The notes under the pieces were generated by a model, which did no database searches, was not told where the DNA came from, and was given only the letters and a program-made list of their open reading frames with translations. Shown here in pieces: positions 1 through 5,050 of a DNA stretch of 5,050 nucleotides. The first letter of the stretch is position 1. Every line of letters begins with the position of its first letter. Made by a program: the position numbers and the translations under genes. Location: the NCBI GenBank assembly GCA_017420845.1, contig JAFQOC010000415.1, positions 1 through 5,050 on the forward strand, given 5' to 3'. The stretch comes from Clostridia bacterium (lineage in GTDB: Bacteria > Bacillota > Clostridia > Oscillospirales > CAG-272).

Positions 1-207
1 CAGTTGTTCTGCCAAGGGCATAGCTGGGTAGCCGCGTGCGGTTGCGATAAACGCTGAAGGCATCTAAGCGTGAAACGTGCTTCAAGATGAGATATCCCAT
101 CATTTTAAATGAGTAAGGTTGCTTGTAGACCACAAGCTTGATAGGTCGGAGGTGTAAGTGCAGTAATGCATTCAGCTGACCGATACTAATTTCCGAGGGC
201 TTGAACC
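1..207 (+). rRNA. rrl: 23S ribosomal RNA, 3' end (partial)
   Basis: This is the last part of domain VI of 23S rRNA; the gene enters from the left edge. It is recognised from conserved blocks: GTTCTGCCAAGGGCAT near the start, GCATCTAAGCGTGAAAC (58-74), CAAGATGAGATATCCC, the TTGATAGGTCGGAGGTGTAAG block, and the terminal GATACTAAT followed by CCGAGGGCTTGAACC. By comparison with known bacterial 23S ends (a short pyrimidine-ended CTTAACC-like sequence), the mature 3' end should fall at about 205-208. The exact base cannot be fixed without the 5' end of the molecule, which pairs with it. Transcription reads toward the protein-coding genes. Confidence 0.97.
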
Positions 208-291
208 TCTATTGGTTCATTTACAATGTTTGAGTTTCTTTTCTGCTGGAAACTTTCTTCTTTCGGTTGCAAAGGTAAAACAAAGAGACGA
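208..291 (+). other. rRNA operon 3' trailer, no 5S gene
   Basis: This AT-rich spacer lies between the 23S 3' end and the operon terminator. A 5S rRNA gene (about 117 nt) would be expected here in most bacteria, but no 5S-like sequence is present and there is barely room for one. A weak hairpin, AGTTTC (233-238) with GAAACT (249-254), is visible. Part of the trailer could pair with the unseen 23S leader to form the processing stem. No open frame here looks like a real gene. Confidence 0.6.
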
Positions 292-322
292 GACGCTTCT
301 TCGGAAGGGTCTTTTTTCTTTT
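292..322 (+). terminator. Rho-independent terminator of the rRNA operon
   Basis: The stem GACGCTTC (292-299) pairs with GAAGGGTC (304-311) around a TTCG tetraloop, with one internal G-G mismatch. It is followed directly by a U-rich run (six T, a C, then four T, 312-322). An A-T pair can extend the stem at 291/312. The position just after the 23S trailer and just before a new promoter fits the end of the rRNA operon. Confidence 0.8.
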
Positions 323-324
323 CC

Positions 325-353
325 TTGACATAATTCTCTCCGTATGATATAAT
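325..353 (+). promoter_or_regulatory. Consensus sigma-A promoter with extended -10
   Basis: TTGACA (325-330) and TATAAT (348-353) are both perfect matches to the housekeeping consensus, separated by the ideal 17 bp. TG at 345-346 gives an extended -10. Transcription should start at about 359-361, leaving a leader of roughly 32 nt before the ATG at 393. The -35 box begins 3 bases after the T-run of the upstream terminator. It is expected to be strong and to drive the PstS-like gene. No operator-like repeat is seen over it. Confidence 0.9.
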
Positions 354-378
354 ATAGACGCAACTACCTCTGCCTTTG

Positions 379-386
379 AAAGGAGG
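379..386 (+). promoter_or_regulatory. Ribosome binding site deciding the start at 393
   Basis: AAAGGAGG ends directly before an in-frame ATG at 387, which therefore has no spacing and is unlikely to be used. The next in-frame ATG, at 393, has a 6-nt spacer and is followed by AAGAAG (Lys-Lys), so it is the better start. Confidence 0.8.
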
Positions 387-392
387 ATGGCT

Positions 393-1574
393 ATGAAGAA
401 GTTATATATTTCGGATACCGCGGCGACTGTTTTTAAGGTGCTGTCCACCGTGGCCATTGTGCTGACGGGGCCTCTTGCTACACTTTTGACCATCATTCTC
501 CTCTCTATGATGGGCTTCGGTGAGGTCTATGGCAAGATTCTTGTTTGCCTGGCGTTGCCCTTCTTCCCATTTCTGCTGGCGATCATCTGGAGCCGTTCCA
601 AGAGAAAGAGCATTTCCCTTGCGTTTGCGTGCTACGTTGCTTTGTTCGGCACTTTGTTCGGCATGAAAGCTATCCCCATGTGGTACGAGGCCAGTCTGAC
701 CATTGATGTGACCCCCAACATCAATACCGACGAGTATCTCCCCTTCGTGGAGGATTCCAAGATTGTCAAGCTGGAGAACGCCTCTCTGAAGCTCACGGGC
801 GACCTCCCCGTCATCGACGGCGCTACGGCGGCCTTCCCTGTCTACTCCGCCTTTGTCCACGCGGTCTACCCCGAGACCACCAGACTCTACGACGGCGTGT
901 TCGAGTACAACAACACGGTGGGGGGGTACCGCGAGCTGGCGAAGAAGAATACCGATCTCTTCCTCGGCGCCTACCCGTCCAAGGAACAATTGAAGTACGC
1001 CGAGGCCTGCGGCACCACCTTTGAGTTTACCCGGATCGGCACCGAGGCCTTCGTGTTCTTCGTCCACAAGGACAACCCCATCGACAGCCTGACCGTGGAG
1101 CAGATCAAGGGCATCTACTCGGGGCAGATCACCAACTGGAAGGAAGTAGGCGGCGCCGACGAGACCATCCTGCCCTTCCAACGGGATCCCGGGAGCGGCA
1201 GTCAGAGTATGCTCCTCCGCTTCATGGGGGATACCCCCGTCATGGAGGCCGAGACGGTGGAGGTACAGGGCATGGGTGCCATCATCGAGGAGGTGGCGGA
1301 CTACCAGAGCCGTTCGGGCTCCATCGGGTTCTCCTTCCGCTTTTACGTGGAGGGGATCATCAAGAACCCCGACATCAAAATGATCGCCATTGACGGTGTG
1401 GCTCCCAACGTGGAGAACATCAAGAACGGCACCTACCCCGTGGTCGCCCCCGTGTACGCCGTGACCTGGGCGGGGAACGATAATCCCAACGTGAAAAGGC
1501 TGCTGGACTGGATCCTCTCCGAGGAAGGTCAGTACATCATCGAGGAGACGGGCTACGTGGGGTTAGGGGAGTGA
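393..1574 (+). CDS. Membrane-anchored PstS-like substrate-binding protein
   Basis: 393 aa, taking the ATG with proper ribosome-binding spacing. The N-terminus carries three hydrophobic segments (about 13-38, 47-66 and 74-95). The basic SRSKRK loop between helices 2 and 3 places the rest outside the cell by the positive-inside rule. From about residue 135 the protein is a PstS-type (PBP-like) domain: DGATAAFP (142-149) corresponds to the first phosphate loop, TDLFLGAYPS (187-196) carries the Asp of the second binding segment, the LTVEQIKGIYSGQITNWKEV block is at 233-252, and RDPGSGSQ (264-271) is the classic phosphate-binding signature. In this family such domains bind phosphate for the PstCAB transporter or act in phosphate sensing. 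Oddities: there is no lipobox or cleavable signal peptide, and no pstC, pstA, pstB or phoU lies beside it. Phosphate as ligand is likely but not proven. The gene has its own strong promoter. Confidence 0.85.
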   Translation: MKKLYISDTAATVFKVLSTVAIVLTGPLATLLTIILLSMMGFGEVYGKILVCLALPFFPFLLAIIWSRSKRKSISLAFACYVALFGTLFGMKAIPMWYEASLTIDVTPNINTDEYLPFVEDSKIVKLENASLKLTGDLPVIDGATAAFPVYSAFVHAVYPETTRLYDGVFEYNNTVGGYRELAKKNTDLFLGAYPSKEQLKYAEACGTTFEFTRIGTEAFVFFVHKDNPIDSLTVEQIKGIYSGQITNWKEVGGADETILPFQRDPGSGSQSMLLRFMGDTPVMEAETVEVQGMGAIIEEVADYQSRSGSIGFSFRFYVEGIIKNPDIKMIAIDGVAPNVENIKNGTYPVVAPVYAVTWAGNDNPNVKRLLDWILSEEGQYIIEETGYVGLGE

Positions 1575-1606
1575 TCCGTGCTCCGCGGCATTGCGTTTAG
1601 TCCACA

Positions 1607-1620
1607 ACGCCCAACGGCGT
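1607..1620 (+). other. Small intergenic hairpin
   Basis: ACGCC (1607-1611) pairs with GGCGT (1616-1620) around CAAC. GCGTT at 1593-1597 can pair with AACGC at 1606-1610 instead. No T-run follows, so this is not an intrinsic terminator. No convincing promoter is seen in the 83-nt gap, so the downstream acetyltransferase may be read through from the PstS-like gene. Confidence 0.3.
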
Positions 1621-1657
1621 AACACGTAACAAATACACAGAAAAGCAGGTGTTTTTT

Positions 1658-2185
1658 ATGATGATTCGCGCAACTACGCCCAAGGATCTGGACGCCGTTA
1701 TGGCTATCATCGAGGAGGCGCGCCGTACCATTGCCGCTCTGGGCATTGACCAATGGCAGAACGGTTCTCCCAACCGCGCTATGATCACCGAGGATGTGTC
1801 CCTCGGGCAGGGGCGTGTGGTGACCGCCGACGACGGTGCGATCGTGGGCACCTTCGCATTGATCTATACCGGCGAGCCCACCTACGACATAGTCTACGAT
1901 GGGGCTTGGCATACTTCCGACCGTGATCGGGACGGAAGTGTAGCCTACATCGCCATCCACCGCGTAGCGATCTCGGTCTCCCACAGAGGGAGCGGTATTT
2001 CCACCGCCATTCTGGACTACGCCGCGGAGTATGCCCGTATTCTGGGCAAGACCTCTTTGCGCATTGACACCCATGAGGGAAACGTGGTCATGCGTCGGAT
2101 GCTGGAAAAGAACGGCTTTGTTCACCGCGGCACAATTTTTCTCCGAAACGGGGACAAGCGGGTAGCCTACGAGCGGGTGTTGTGA
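1658..2185 (+). CDS. GNAT-family N-acetyltransferase
   Basis: 175 aa, a normal length for a single GNAT domain. It is predicted to be a cytoplasmic enzyme transferring an acetyl group from acetyl-CoA to an amine; the substrate cannot be told. The N-terminus MMIRATTPKDLDAVMAII is the usual strand 1/helix 1 start. LGIDQWQNGSPN (28-39) is characteristic of a common Firmicutes subgroup. The acetyl-CoA pyrophosphate loop is R110-G-S-G-I-S115, preceded by the strand IHRVAISV (100-107); the final Gly/Ala of the R-x-x-G-x-G/A motif is Ser here. RIDTHEGN (135-142) and MLEKNGF (148-154) form the C-terminal motif. The start at 1658 has AGCAGG at 1644-1649 with an 8-nt spacer; a second ATG follows directly at 1661. 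An upstream in-frame GTG at 1649 overlaps that site and is unlikely. No functional link to the neighbours is evident. Confidence 0.9.
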   Translation: MMIRATTPKDLDAVMAIIEEARRTIAALGIDQWQNGSPNRAMITEDVSLGQGRVVTADDGAIVGTFALIYTGEPTYDIVYDGAWHTSDRDRDGSVAYIAIHRVAISVSHRGSGISTAILDYAAEYARILGKTSLRIDTHEGNVVMRRMLEKNGFVHRGTIFLRNGDKRVAYERVL

Positions 2186-2225
2186 CGTTGCTTGGGGGAT
2201 AATGGAATATTTTACATTGTGAATC

Positions 2226-2254
2226 TTGACTGTCGGCGGGGATTGTGCTATAAT
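2226..2254 (+). promoter_or_regulatory. Sigma-A promoter of the thiol-redox operon
   Basis: TTGACT (2226-2231, five of six matches) and TATAAT (2249-2254, perfect) are separated by 17 bp, with TG at 2246-2247 giving an extended -10. Transcription should start at about 2260-2262, leaving a leader of about 60 nt before the ATG at 2320. The design almost copies the promoter at 325-353. It supports an independent two-gene operon separate from the acetyltransferase. Confidence 0.85.
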
Positions 2255-2294
2255 AAATTGGTTACGCATTGTTTTCCGCATACCTATAGAAAGG

Positions 2295-2313
2295 CGCACG
2301 TGGGTGCGAAGGA
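2295..2313 (+). promoter_or_regulatory. Leader hairpin abutting the ribosome binding site
   Basis: CGCAC (2295-2299) and GTGCG (2304-2308) form a 5-bp GC-rich stem with a 4-nt loop. Its last base is the first base of the ribosome binding site GAAGGA (2308-2313), which lies 6 nt from the ATG at 2320. The hairpin could slightly modulate translation, but it is too small to call a riboswitch or a specific operator. Confidence 0.4.
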
Positions 2314-2319
2314 CTGTTT

Positions 2320-3114
2320 ATGTCACAGAAAACCAAAGAGAGGATCCACCTCGTCTACGGCATAATTTTGTCGGTGCTGATTCTGACGGTGGGGGTATGC
2401 TTTGCTCTTTCCTGCCTCTCCATCTACCGAAGCGGAAGCTCCCCTTTCACAAAAGAGAGCATTTCCGTCCATTTTCATCGCATTGCTATTCCCGTTTATA
2501 TCTGCATTGCAGGGGTGATCGGCGGTGGGATCCTGTCCCTCGCCCTGCCCGTGACCGAGGGGAAGGTGAGATCTCGCCGACACCCTGAGGATGCGCTGGA
2601 AAAGCTGTCGGCGCGGCTGGATCTGTCTTCCTGCGACGAGGACACCGCAACCGCCATCCGAGACGAGCGCATACGGAGACGCCGCGTGACGGCCATTTTC
2701 GGCTTTCTGGCGGGCATTACCCTTATCCCTGCTCTGATCTGGTGCGTCAACCCCGCCCACTTCTCCATCGAGAATCTGAATACCGATATCAAGACCGCCG
2801 CCGCCTTGGTGCTCCCCTGTACTGCCGTGGCTTTAGGGCTGTGGGTGGCCACGGTGCTCCTCCGCGGAGCTTCGATCTCCCGTGAGACTGCCGCCGTTAA
2901 GGCCGCGCTGGCATCGGGCAAGGGCAAGACGCCCGAAAAGTCCGTTCCCGAGCAGAGAAAACTGACCGCCGATCCCCGCTTCCTGTGGGGCGTGCGGGGC
3001 TTGATCCTCGCAGTGGGTGTCCTGTTCATCGTACTGGGCATTCTCAACGGCGGCATGGCCGACGTGCTGGGTAAGGCCATTCGCATCTGTACCGAGTGTA
3101 TCGGTCTGGGCTAA
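2320..3114 (+). CDS. Five-helix membrane protein with C-terminal CxxC tail (CD1871A-like)
   Basis: 264 aa. The first part is unrecognised: hydrophobic segments at about 11-33, 55-77, 123-142 and 159-181, with a very basic loop (RIRRRR, 117-122) between the second and third. The C-terminal 40 residues resemble the small clostridial proteins called CD1871A-family CxxC-motif proteins: one helix (about 227-243), then an amphipathic end closing with ICTECIGLG, with cysteines at 257 and 260. Those proteins are, as I recall, usually only about 40-60 aa, so this looks like a fusion to a four-helix protein. Basic residues fall in the N-terminus and in the loops after helices 2 and 4, which places the N-terminus inside and the CxxC tail outside. 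The stop codon overlaps the ribosome binding site of the next gene, so the two are surely co-expressed. A role as redox partner of the next protein is inference; the family's function is, to my knowledge, not established. Confidence 0.75.
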   Translation: MSQKTKERIHLVYGIILSVLILTVGVCFALSCLSIYRSGSSPFTKESISVHFHRIAIPVYICIAGVIGGGILSLALPVTEGKVRSRRHPEDALEKLSARLDLSSCDEDTATAIRDERIRRRRVTAIFGFLAGITLIPALIWCVNPAHFSIENLNTDIKTAAALVLPCTAVALGLWVATVLLRGASISRETAAVKAALASGKGKTPEKSVPEQRKLTADPRFLWGVRGLILAVGVLFIVLGILNGGMADVLGKAIRICTECIGLG

Positions 3115-3120
3115 GGAGGT
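3113..3120 (+). promoter_or_regulatory. Ribosome binding site overlapping the upstream stop codon
   Basis: AAGGAGGT (3113-3120) is a full anti-16S match. The TAA stop of the upstream gene (3112-3114) lies within it, which suggests translational coupling. The spacing favours the ATG at 3127 (6 nt) over the in-frame GTG at 3121, which has no spacer. Confidence 0.85.
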
Positions 3121-3126
3121 GTGACC

Positions 3127-4701
3127 ATGAAACTGAAGCAATGGTGGTCCGCCCATAAGCCGACCAAGCGCAGACTGATCCAGCTCTACGCCGCCCTTTT
3201 GTTCAACGCCAACCTCAAGGGATTTAAGACGGGACGCATCTACCAGGGCCCCGTCAAGAACATCTGCACTCCCGGTCTCAACTGCTACTCCTGCCCCGGT
3301 GCCGTGGGCGCCTGCCCCATGGGTGCCCTTCAGAACGCTCTTTCGGACAGCGGAAAGACCGTGCCCTACTACGTCATTGGCATCATCCTGCTCTACGGTC
3401 TGCTCTTTGGCCGTTGGATCTGCGGGTTCCTTTGTCCCTTCGGCCTGGTACAGGATCTGCTCCACAAGATCAAGACTCCCAAGCTGGGTAAAAACCGTGT
3501 CACACGGGTGCTGTCTTATTTCAAGTACGTCATTCTGGTTTTCTTCGCCATCATTTTCCCTCTGGTCTATGCGGGCTACGAGTTCCCCCTGCCCGGCTTT
3601 TGTAAGTACATATGCCCCGCCGGTACTCTGGAGGGAGCCATAGGACTCCTGTCCCATCCCGAAAACGAGAACATGCTGGGTATGCTGGGCCCGCTGTTTA
3701 CCTGGAAGTTCCTCCTCATGGTGATCTTCCTGGTGGGTTCGGTGTTCATCTACCGCTTCTTCTGCCGCTTTTTCTGCCCGCTGGGAGCTCTCTACGGTCT
3801 GTTCAACAAGATCTCTCTGGTGGGGGTCGAGCTGAACAAGGACGCTTGCACCGACTGCGGTCTTTGCGTAGGCAAGTGTAAGATGGATGTCCGACATGTG
3901 GGAGATCACGAGTGCATCCAATGCGGCGAATGTCTGGAGGTTTGCCCCACACAGGCTATCCAATGGAAGGGCCCGAAAATCCTGCTGGCGCCCCAGGCCA
4001 TCGGAGGCAGTATTGCCACTAAGGAAAGCACAGACGGGGCGGAGAGAGAGGATACGGCCCTCGTACGCCGTCGGAGGAAGGCCCGCATTGCCCGCGCCGT
4101 GGCGTGGGTCCTGGCCTTGGCTCTGCTGGGCGGTGCGCTGTACTATTTCAATTTCGTGGACGGGCGGGACAAGATCCCCGACACCGAGACCGCTGAAGCA
4201 ACGGATGGATCCACCCAGACCGGTGAGGAGACGGGCGAGCCTCTGCCTCCCAGAGGCAACGAGGTGGGCAAGCTCTGTATCAGCACCGAGTTGTCTCTGT
4301 ACACGGGCGGGGACACCTTTGCCGTAGATGACAACCGCGGGCAGGTCACCGTCATCAACTTCTGGGGAACCTGGTGCGGTCCTTGTATCGCCGAGCTGCC
4401 TCACTTTGAGGAGGTGGCGAAGGCCTACGCCGACACCGTGACCGTGGTGGCTGTTCACTCCAACTATAAGGCGCCCACCGCCGCCGAGTGGATCGCCAAG
4501 AACTATCCCGATACCTCGATCCTCTTCGCCCAGGATCCCGACGATGGCGCCAACGGCGTCTACTATACCGCTCTGGGCGGTGAGGGGGACTTCCCCATGA
4601 CCATCATCGTGGACGCCGAGGGTGTCATTACCTTTACCCGCCGCGGGTCGCTGACCCACGACGAGCTGGTGGCCGCCGTGGAGGAGGCTCTCGCGAAATA
4701 A
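3127..4701 (+). CDS. Membrane polyferredoxin (NapH-like) fused to TlpA/ResA-type thioredoxin
   Basis: 524 aa. The N-terminal half resembles NapH/YccM-type 4Fe-4S membrane proteins. Helices lie at about 17-33, 79-97, 128-150 and 191-212. Cysteines are 47, 53, 56 and 63 in CTPGLNCYSCPGAVGACP, then CxxxC pairs 99/103, 159/163 and 213/217, each followed by Pro. A two-cluster ferredoxin domain follows, with cysteines 241, 244, 247, 251 and 263, 266, 269, 273. A basic RRRRK stretch and a fifth helix (320-341) lead to a Thr/Glu/Pro-rich linker (about 350-378). The C-terminal thioredoxin fold (about 380-524) has the active site W416-C417-G-P-C420 and the expected cis-proline in GDFP (Pro490). Alternating topology puts the ferredoxin inside and the thioredoxin domain outside. 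TlpA/ResA proteins reduce extracytoplasmic disulfides, including in cytochrome c maturation, and normally receive electrons from CcdA or DsbD. Here the fused polyferredoxin may supply them (inference). The physiological substrate is unknown. Confidence 0.9.
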   Translation: MKLKQWWSAHKPTKRRLIQLYAALLFNANLKGFKTGRIYQGPVKNICTPGLNCYSCPGAVGACPMGALQNALSDSGKTVPYYVIGIILLYGLLFGRWICGFLCPFGLVQDLLHKIKTPKLGKNRVTRVLSYFKYVILVFFAIIFPLVYAGYEFPLPGFCKYICPAGTLEGAIGLLSHPENENMLGMLGPLFTWKFLLMVIFLVGSVFIYRFFCRFFCPLGALYGLFNKISLVGVELNKDACTDCGLCVGKCKMDVRHVGDHECIQCGECLEVCPTQAIQWKGPKILLAPQAIGGSIATKESTDGAEREDTALVRRRRKARIARAVAWVLALALLGGALYYFNFVDGRDKIPDTETAEATDGSTQTGEETGEPLPPRGNEVGKLCISTELSLYTGGDTFAVDDNRGQVTVINFWGTWCGPCIAELPHFEEVAKAYADTVTVVAVHSNYKAPTAAEWIAKNYPDTSILFAQDPDDGANGVYYTALGGEGDFPMTIIVDAEGVITFTRRGSLTHDELVAAVEEALAK

Positions 4702-4719
4702 TCTGTATTCCATAAAGAA

Positions 4720-4753
4720 AATCCCTTCAAGGTGCAACTGCCTTGAAGGGATT
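4720..4753. terminator. Bidirectional rho-independent terminator
   Basis: AATCCCTTCAAGG (4720-4732) and CCTTGAAGGGATT (4741-4753) form a perfect 13-bp stem with an 8-nt loop. The plus strand continues with CTTTTC; the minus strand continues with a T-rich TTTCTTTATG. It sits between convergent genes, 18 nt after the plus-strand stop and 18 nt after the minus-strand stop, so it probably serves both. Confidence 0.92.
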
Positions 4754-4771
4754 CTTTTCATTTGCTATCGA

Positions 4772-5050
4772 TCAGTTCTTGGTGATGACGGCCACAAGCT
4801 CGGTGGAGTCGCCCTCGAAGTAGAAGGACTGCTCGGGATCGCAGGTGTAGCCCTCGGGAGCCTCTACGATGGTGATGTGGTAGTTGCTGGGGTTGTAGGT
4901 GAAGGTCACTACGCCGTTTTCGTTGGTGGGGGCAGGCATCTTGCAGCCCTTGTCGTCGCACATCTGGACGGCGGCGCCGACCACCACGTCACCGTTCTGA
5001 TCCTTGACGGTCACGGTGTAGGTCACCTTGGTGGAGGGGGCTTCGGTGGG
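4772..5050 (-). CDS. C-terminal Ig-like/prealbumin-like domain of a probable surface protein (partial)
   Basis: Only the last 92 codons are inside the window; the frame stays open through the right edge, so the real start lies beyond it. Visible residues begin with a Pro/Thr/Ser linker (PTEAPSTK), followed by one beta-rich domain of about 84 aa: VTYTVTVKDQNGDVVVGAAV, then a cysteine pair in MCDDKGCK, TNENGVVTFTY, and a closing EAPEGYTCDPEQSFYF. The pattern of a D-x-N-G turn, 'GA.V', 'T.E.G...F' and 'P.GY' is typical of prealbumin-like or Cna-B/SpaA-like domains found as strings in Gram-positive extracellular proteins. It ends in VITKN with no LPxTG sorting signal and no C-terminal helix, so if surface-held it must be anchored elsewhere. 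An in-frame GTG at 5026 has no ribosome binding site and falls inside the domain's first strand, so it is not the start. Function is unknown. Confidence 0.75.
   Translation of the reverse strand, partial: PTEAPSTKVTYTVTVKDQNGDVVVGAAVQMCDDKGCKMPAPTNENGVVTFTYNPSNYHITIVEAPEGYTCDPEQSFYFEGDSTELVAVITKN

Noticed and set aside
208..300. A possible 5S rRNA after 23S
   Set aside because: None of the conserved 5S blocks is visible and the interval before the terminator is too short.
387..392. ATG at 387 as the start of the PstS-like gene
   Set aside because: It touches the ribosome binding site with no spacer; the ATG at 393 has a normal 6-nt spacer.
393..700. A slightly lower GC content at the start of the PstS-like gene as a sign of recent fusion or transfer
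   Set aside because: The difference is modest (about 52% against about 60%) and is explained by the Phe, Leu and Ile codons of the membrane helices.
402..1181. A 259-codon minus-strand open frame opposite the PstS-like gene
   Set aside because: Shadow of a real gene; no recognisable domain in its translation.
1575..1657. A tRNA, riboswitch or terminator in the gap before the acetyltransferase
   Set aside because: Only a 5-bp hairpin is present; there is no cloverleaf, no T-run and no known aptamer pattern.
2226..2588. A 120-codon plus-strand open frame overlapping the start of the five-helix protein gene
   Set aside because: It begins inside the promoter and runs in another frame through a gene that has a good ribosome binding site and clear membrane helices; no domain is seen.
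2833..4761. A 642-codon open frame on the minus strand opposite the redox operon
   Set aside because: It is antisense to two clearly real genes with family motifs. Its translation is rich in His, Gly, Gln and Asp with no domain, as expected from the complement of GC-rich coding DNA.

Overview
The window looks like chromosomal DNA from a Gram-positive anaerobe of the class Clostridia, probably one of the GC-richer gut lineages. Evidence for this: strong AGGAGG-type ribosome binding sites, consensus sigma-A promoters, a CD1871A-like C-terminal CxxC module (as I recall it, mainly a clostridial family), and GC-rich coding sequence beside AT-rich spacers. I cannot name the genus from this window alone.

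Layout. Positions 1-207 are the 3' end of a 23S rRNA gene. No 5S rRNA gene follows. After an AT-rich trailer there is a rho-independent terminator (292-322), and 3 bases later a perfect consensus promoter with an extended -10 (325-353). This promoter drives a membrane-anchored PstS-like substrate-binding protein (393-1574). A GNAT acetyltransferase follows (1658-2185). A second promoter of nearly identical design (2226-2254) opens a two-gene operon: a five-helix membrane protein with a C-terminal CxxC tail (2320-3114), and a membrane polyferredoxin fused to a TlpA/ResA-type thioredoxin domain (3127-4701). The stop codon of the first gene lies inside the ribosome binding site of the second. A 13-bp perfect hairpin (4720-4753) probably terminates transcription from both sides. 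The 3' end of a convergent minus-strand gene, encoding the last Ig-like or prealbumin-like domain of a probable surface protein, runs off the right edge (4772-5050).

How the genes may work together. The most interesting unit is the operon at 2320-4701. It contains the parts for moving electrons across the membrane to an extracytoplasmic thioredoxin: two cytoplasmic 4Fe-4S clusters, several cysteine pairs at membrane borders, a CxxC tail predicted to lie outside, and a WCGPC thioredoxin domain predicted to lie outside. This would be an iron-sulfur counterpart of DsbD/CcdA. The parts are read directly from the sequence; the electron route is inference. The PstS-like protein is unusual because three membrane helices replace the lipoprotein signal, and no phosphate ABC transporter genes lie beside it.
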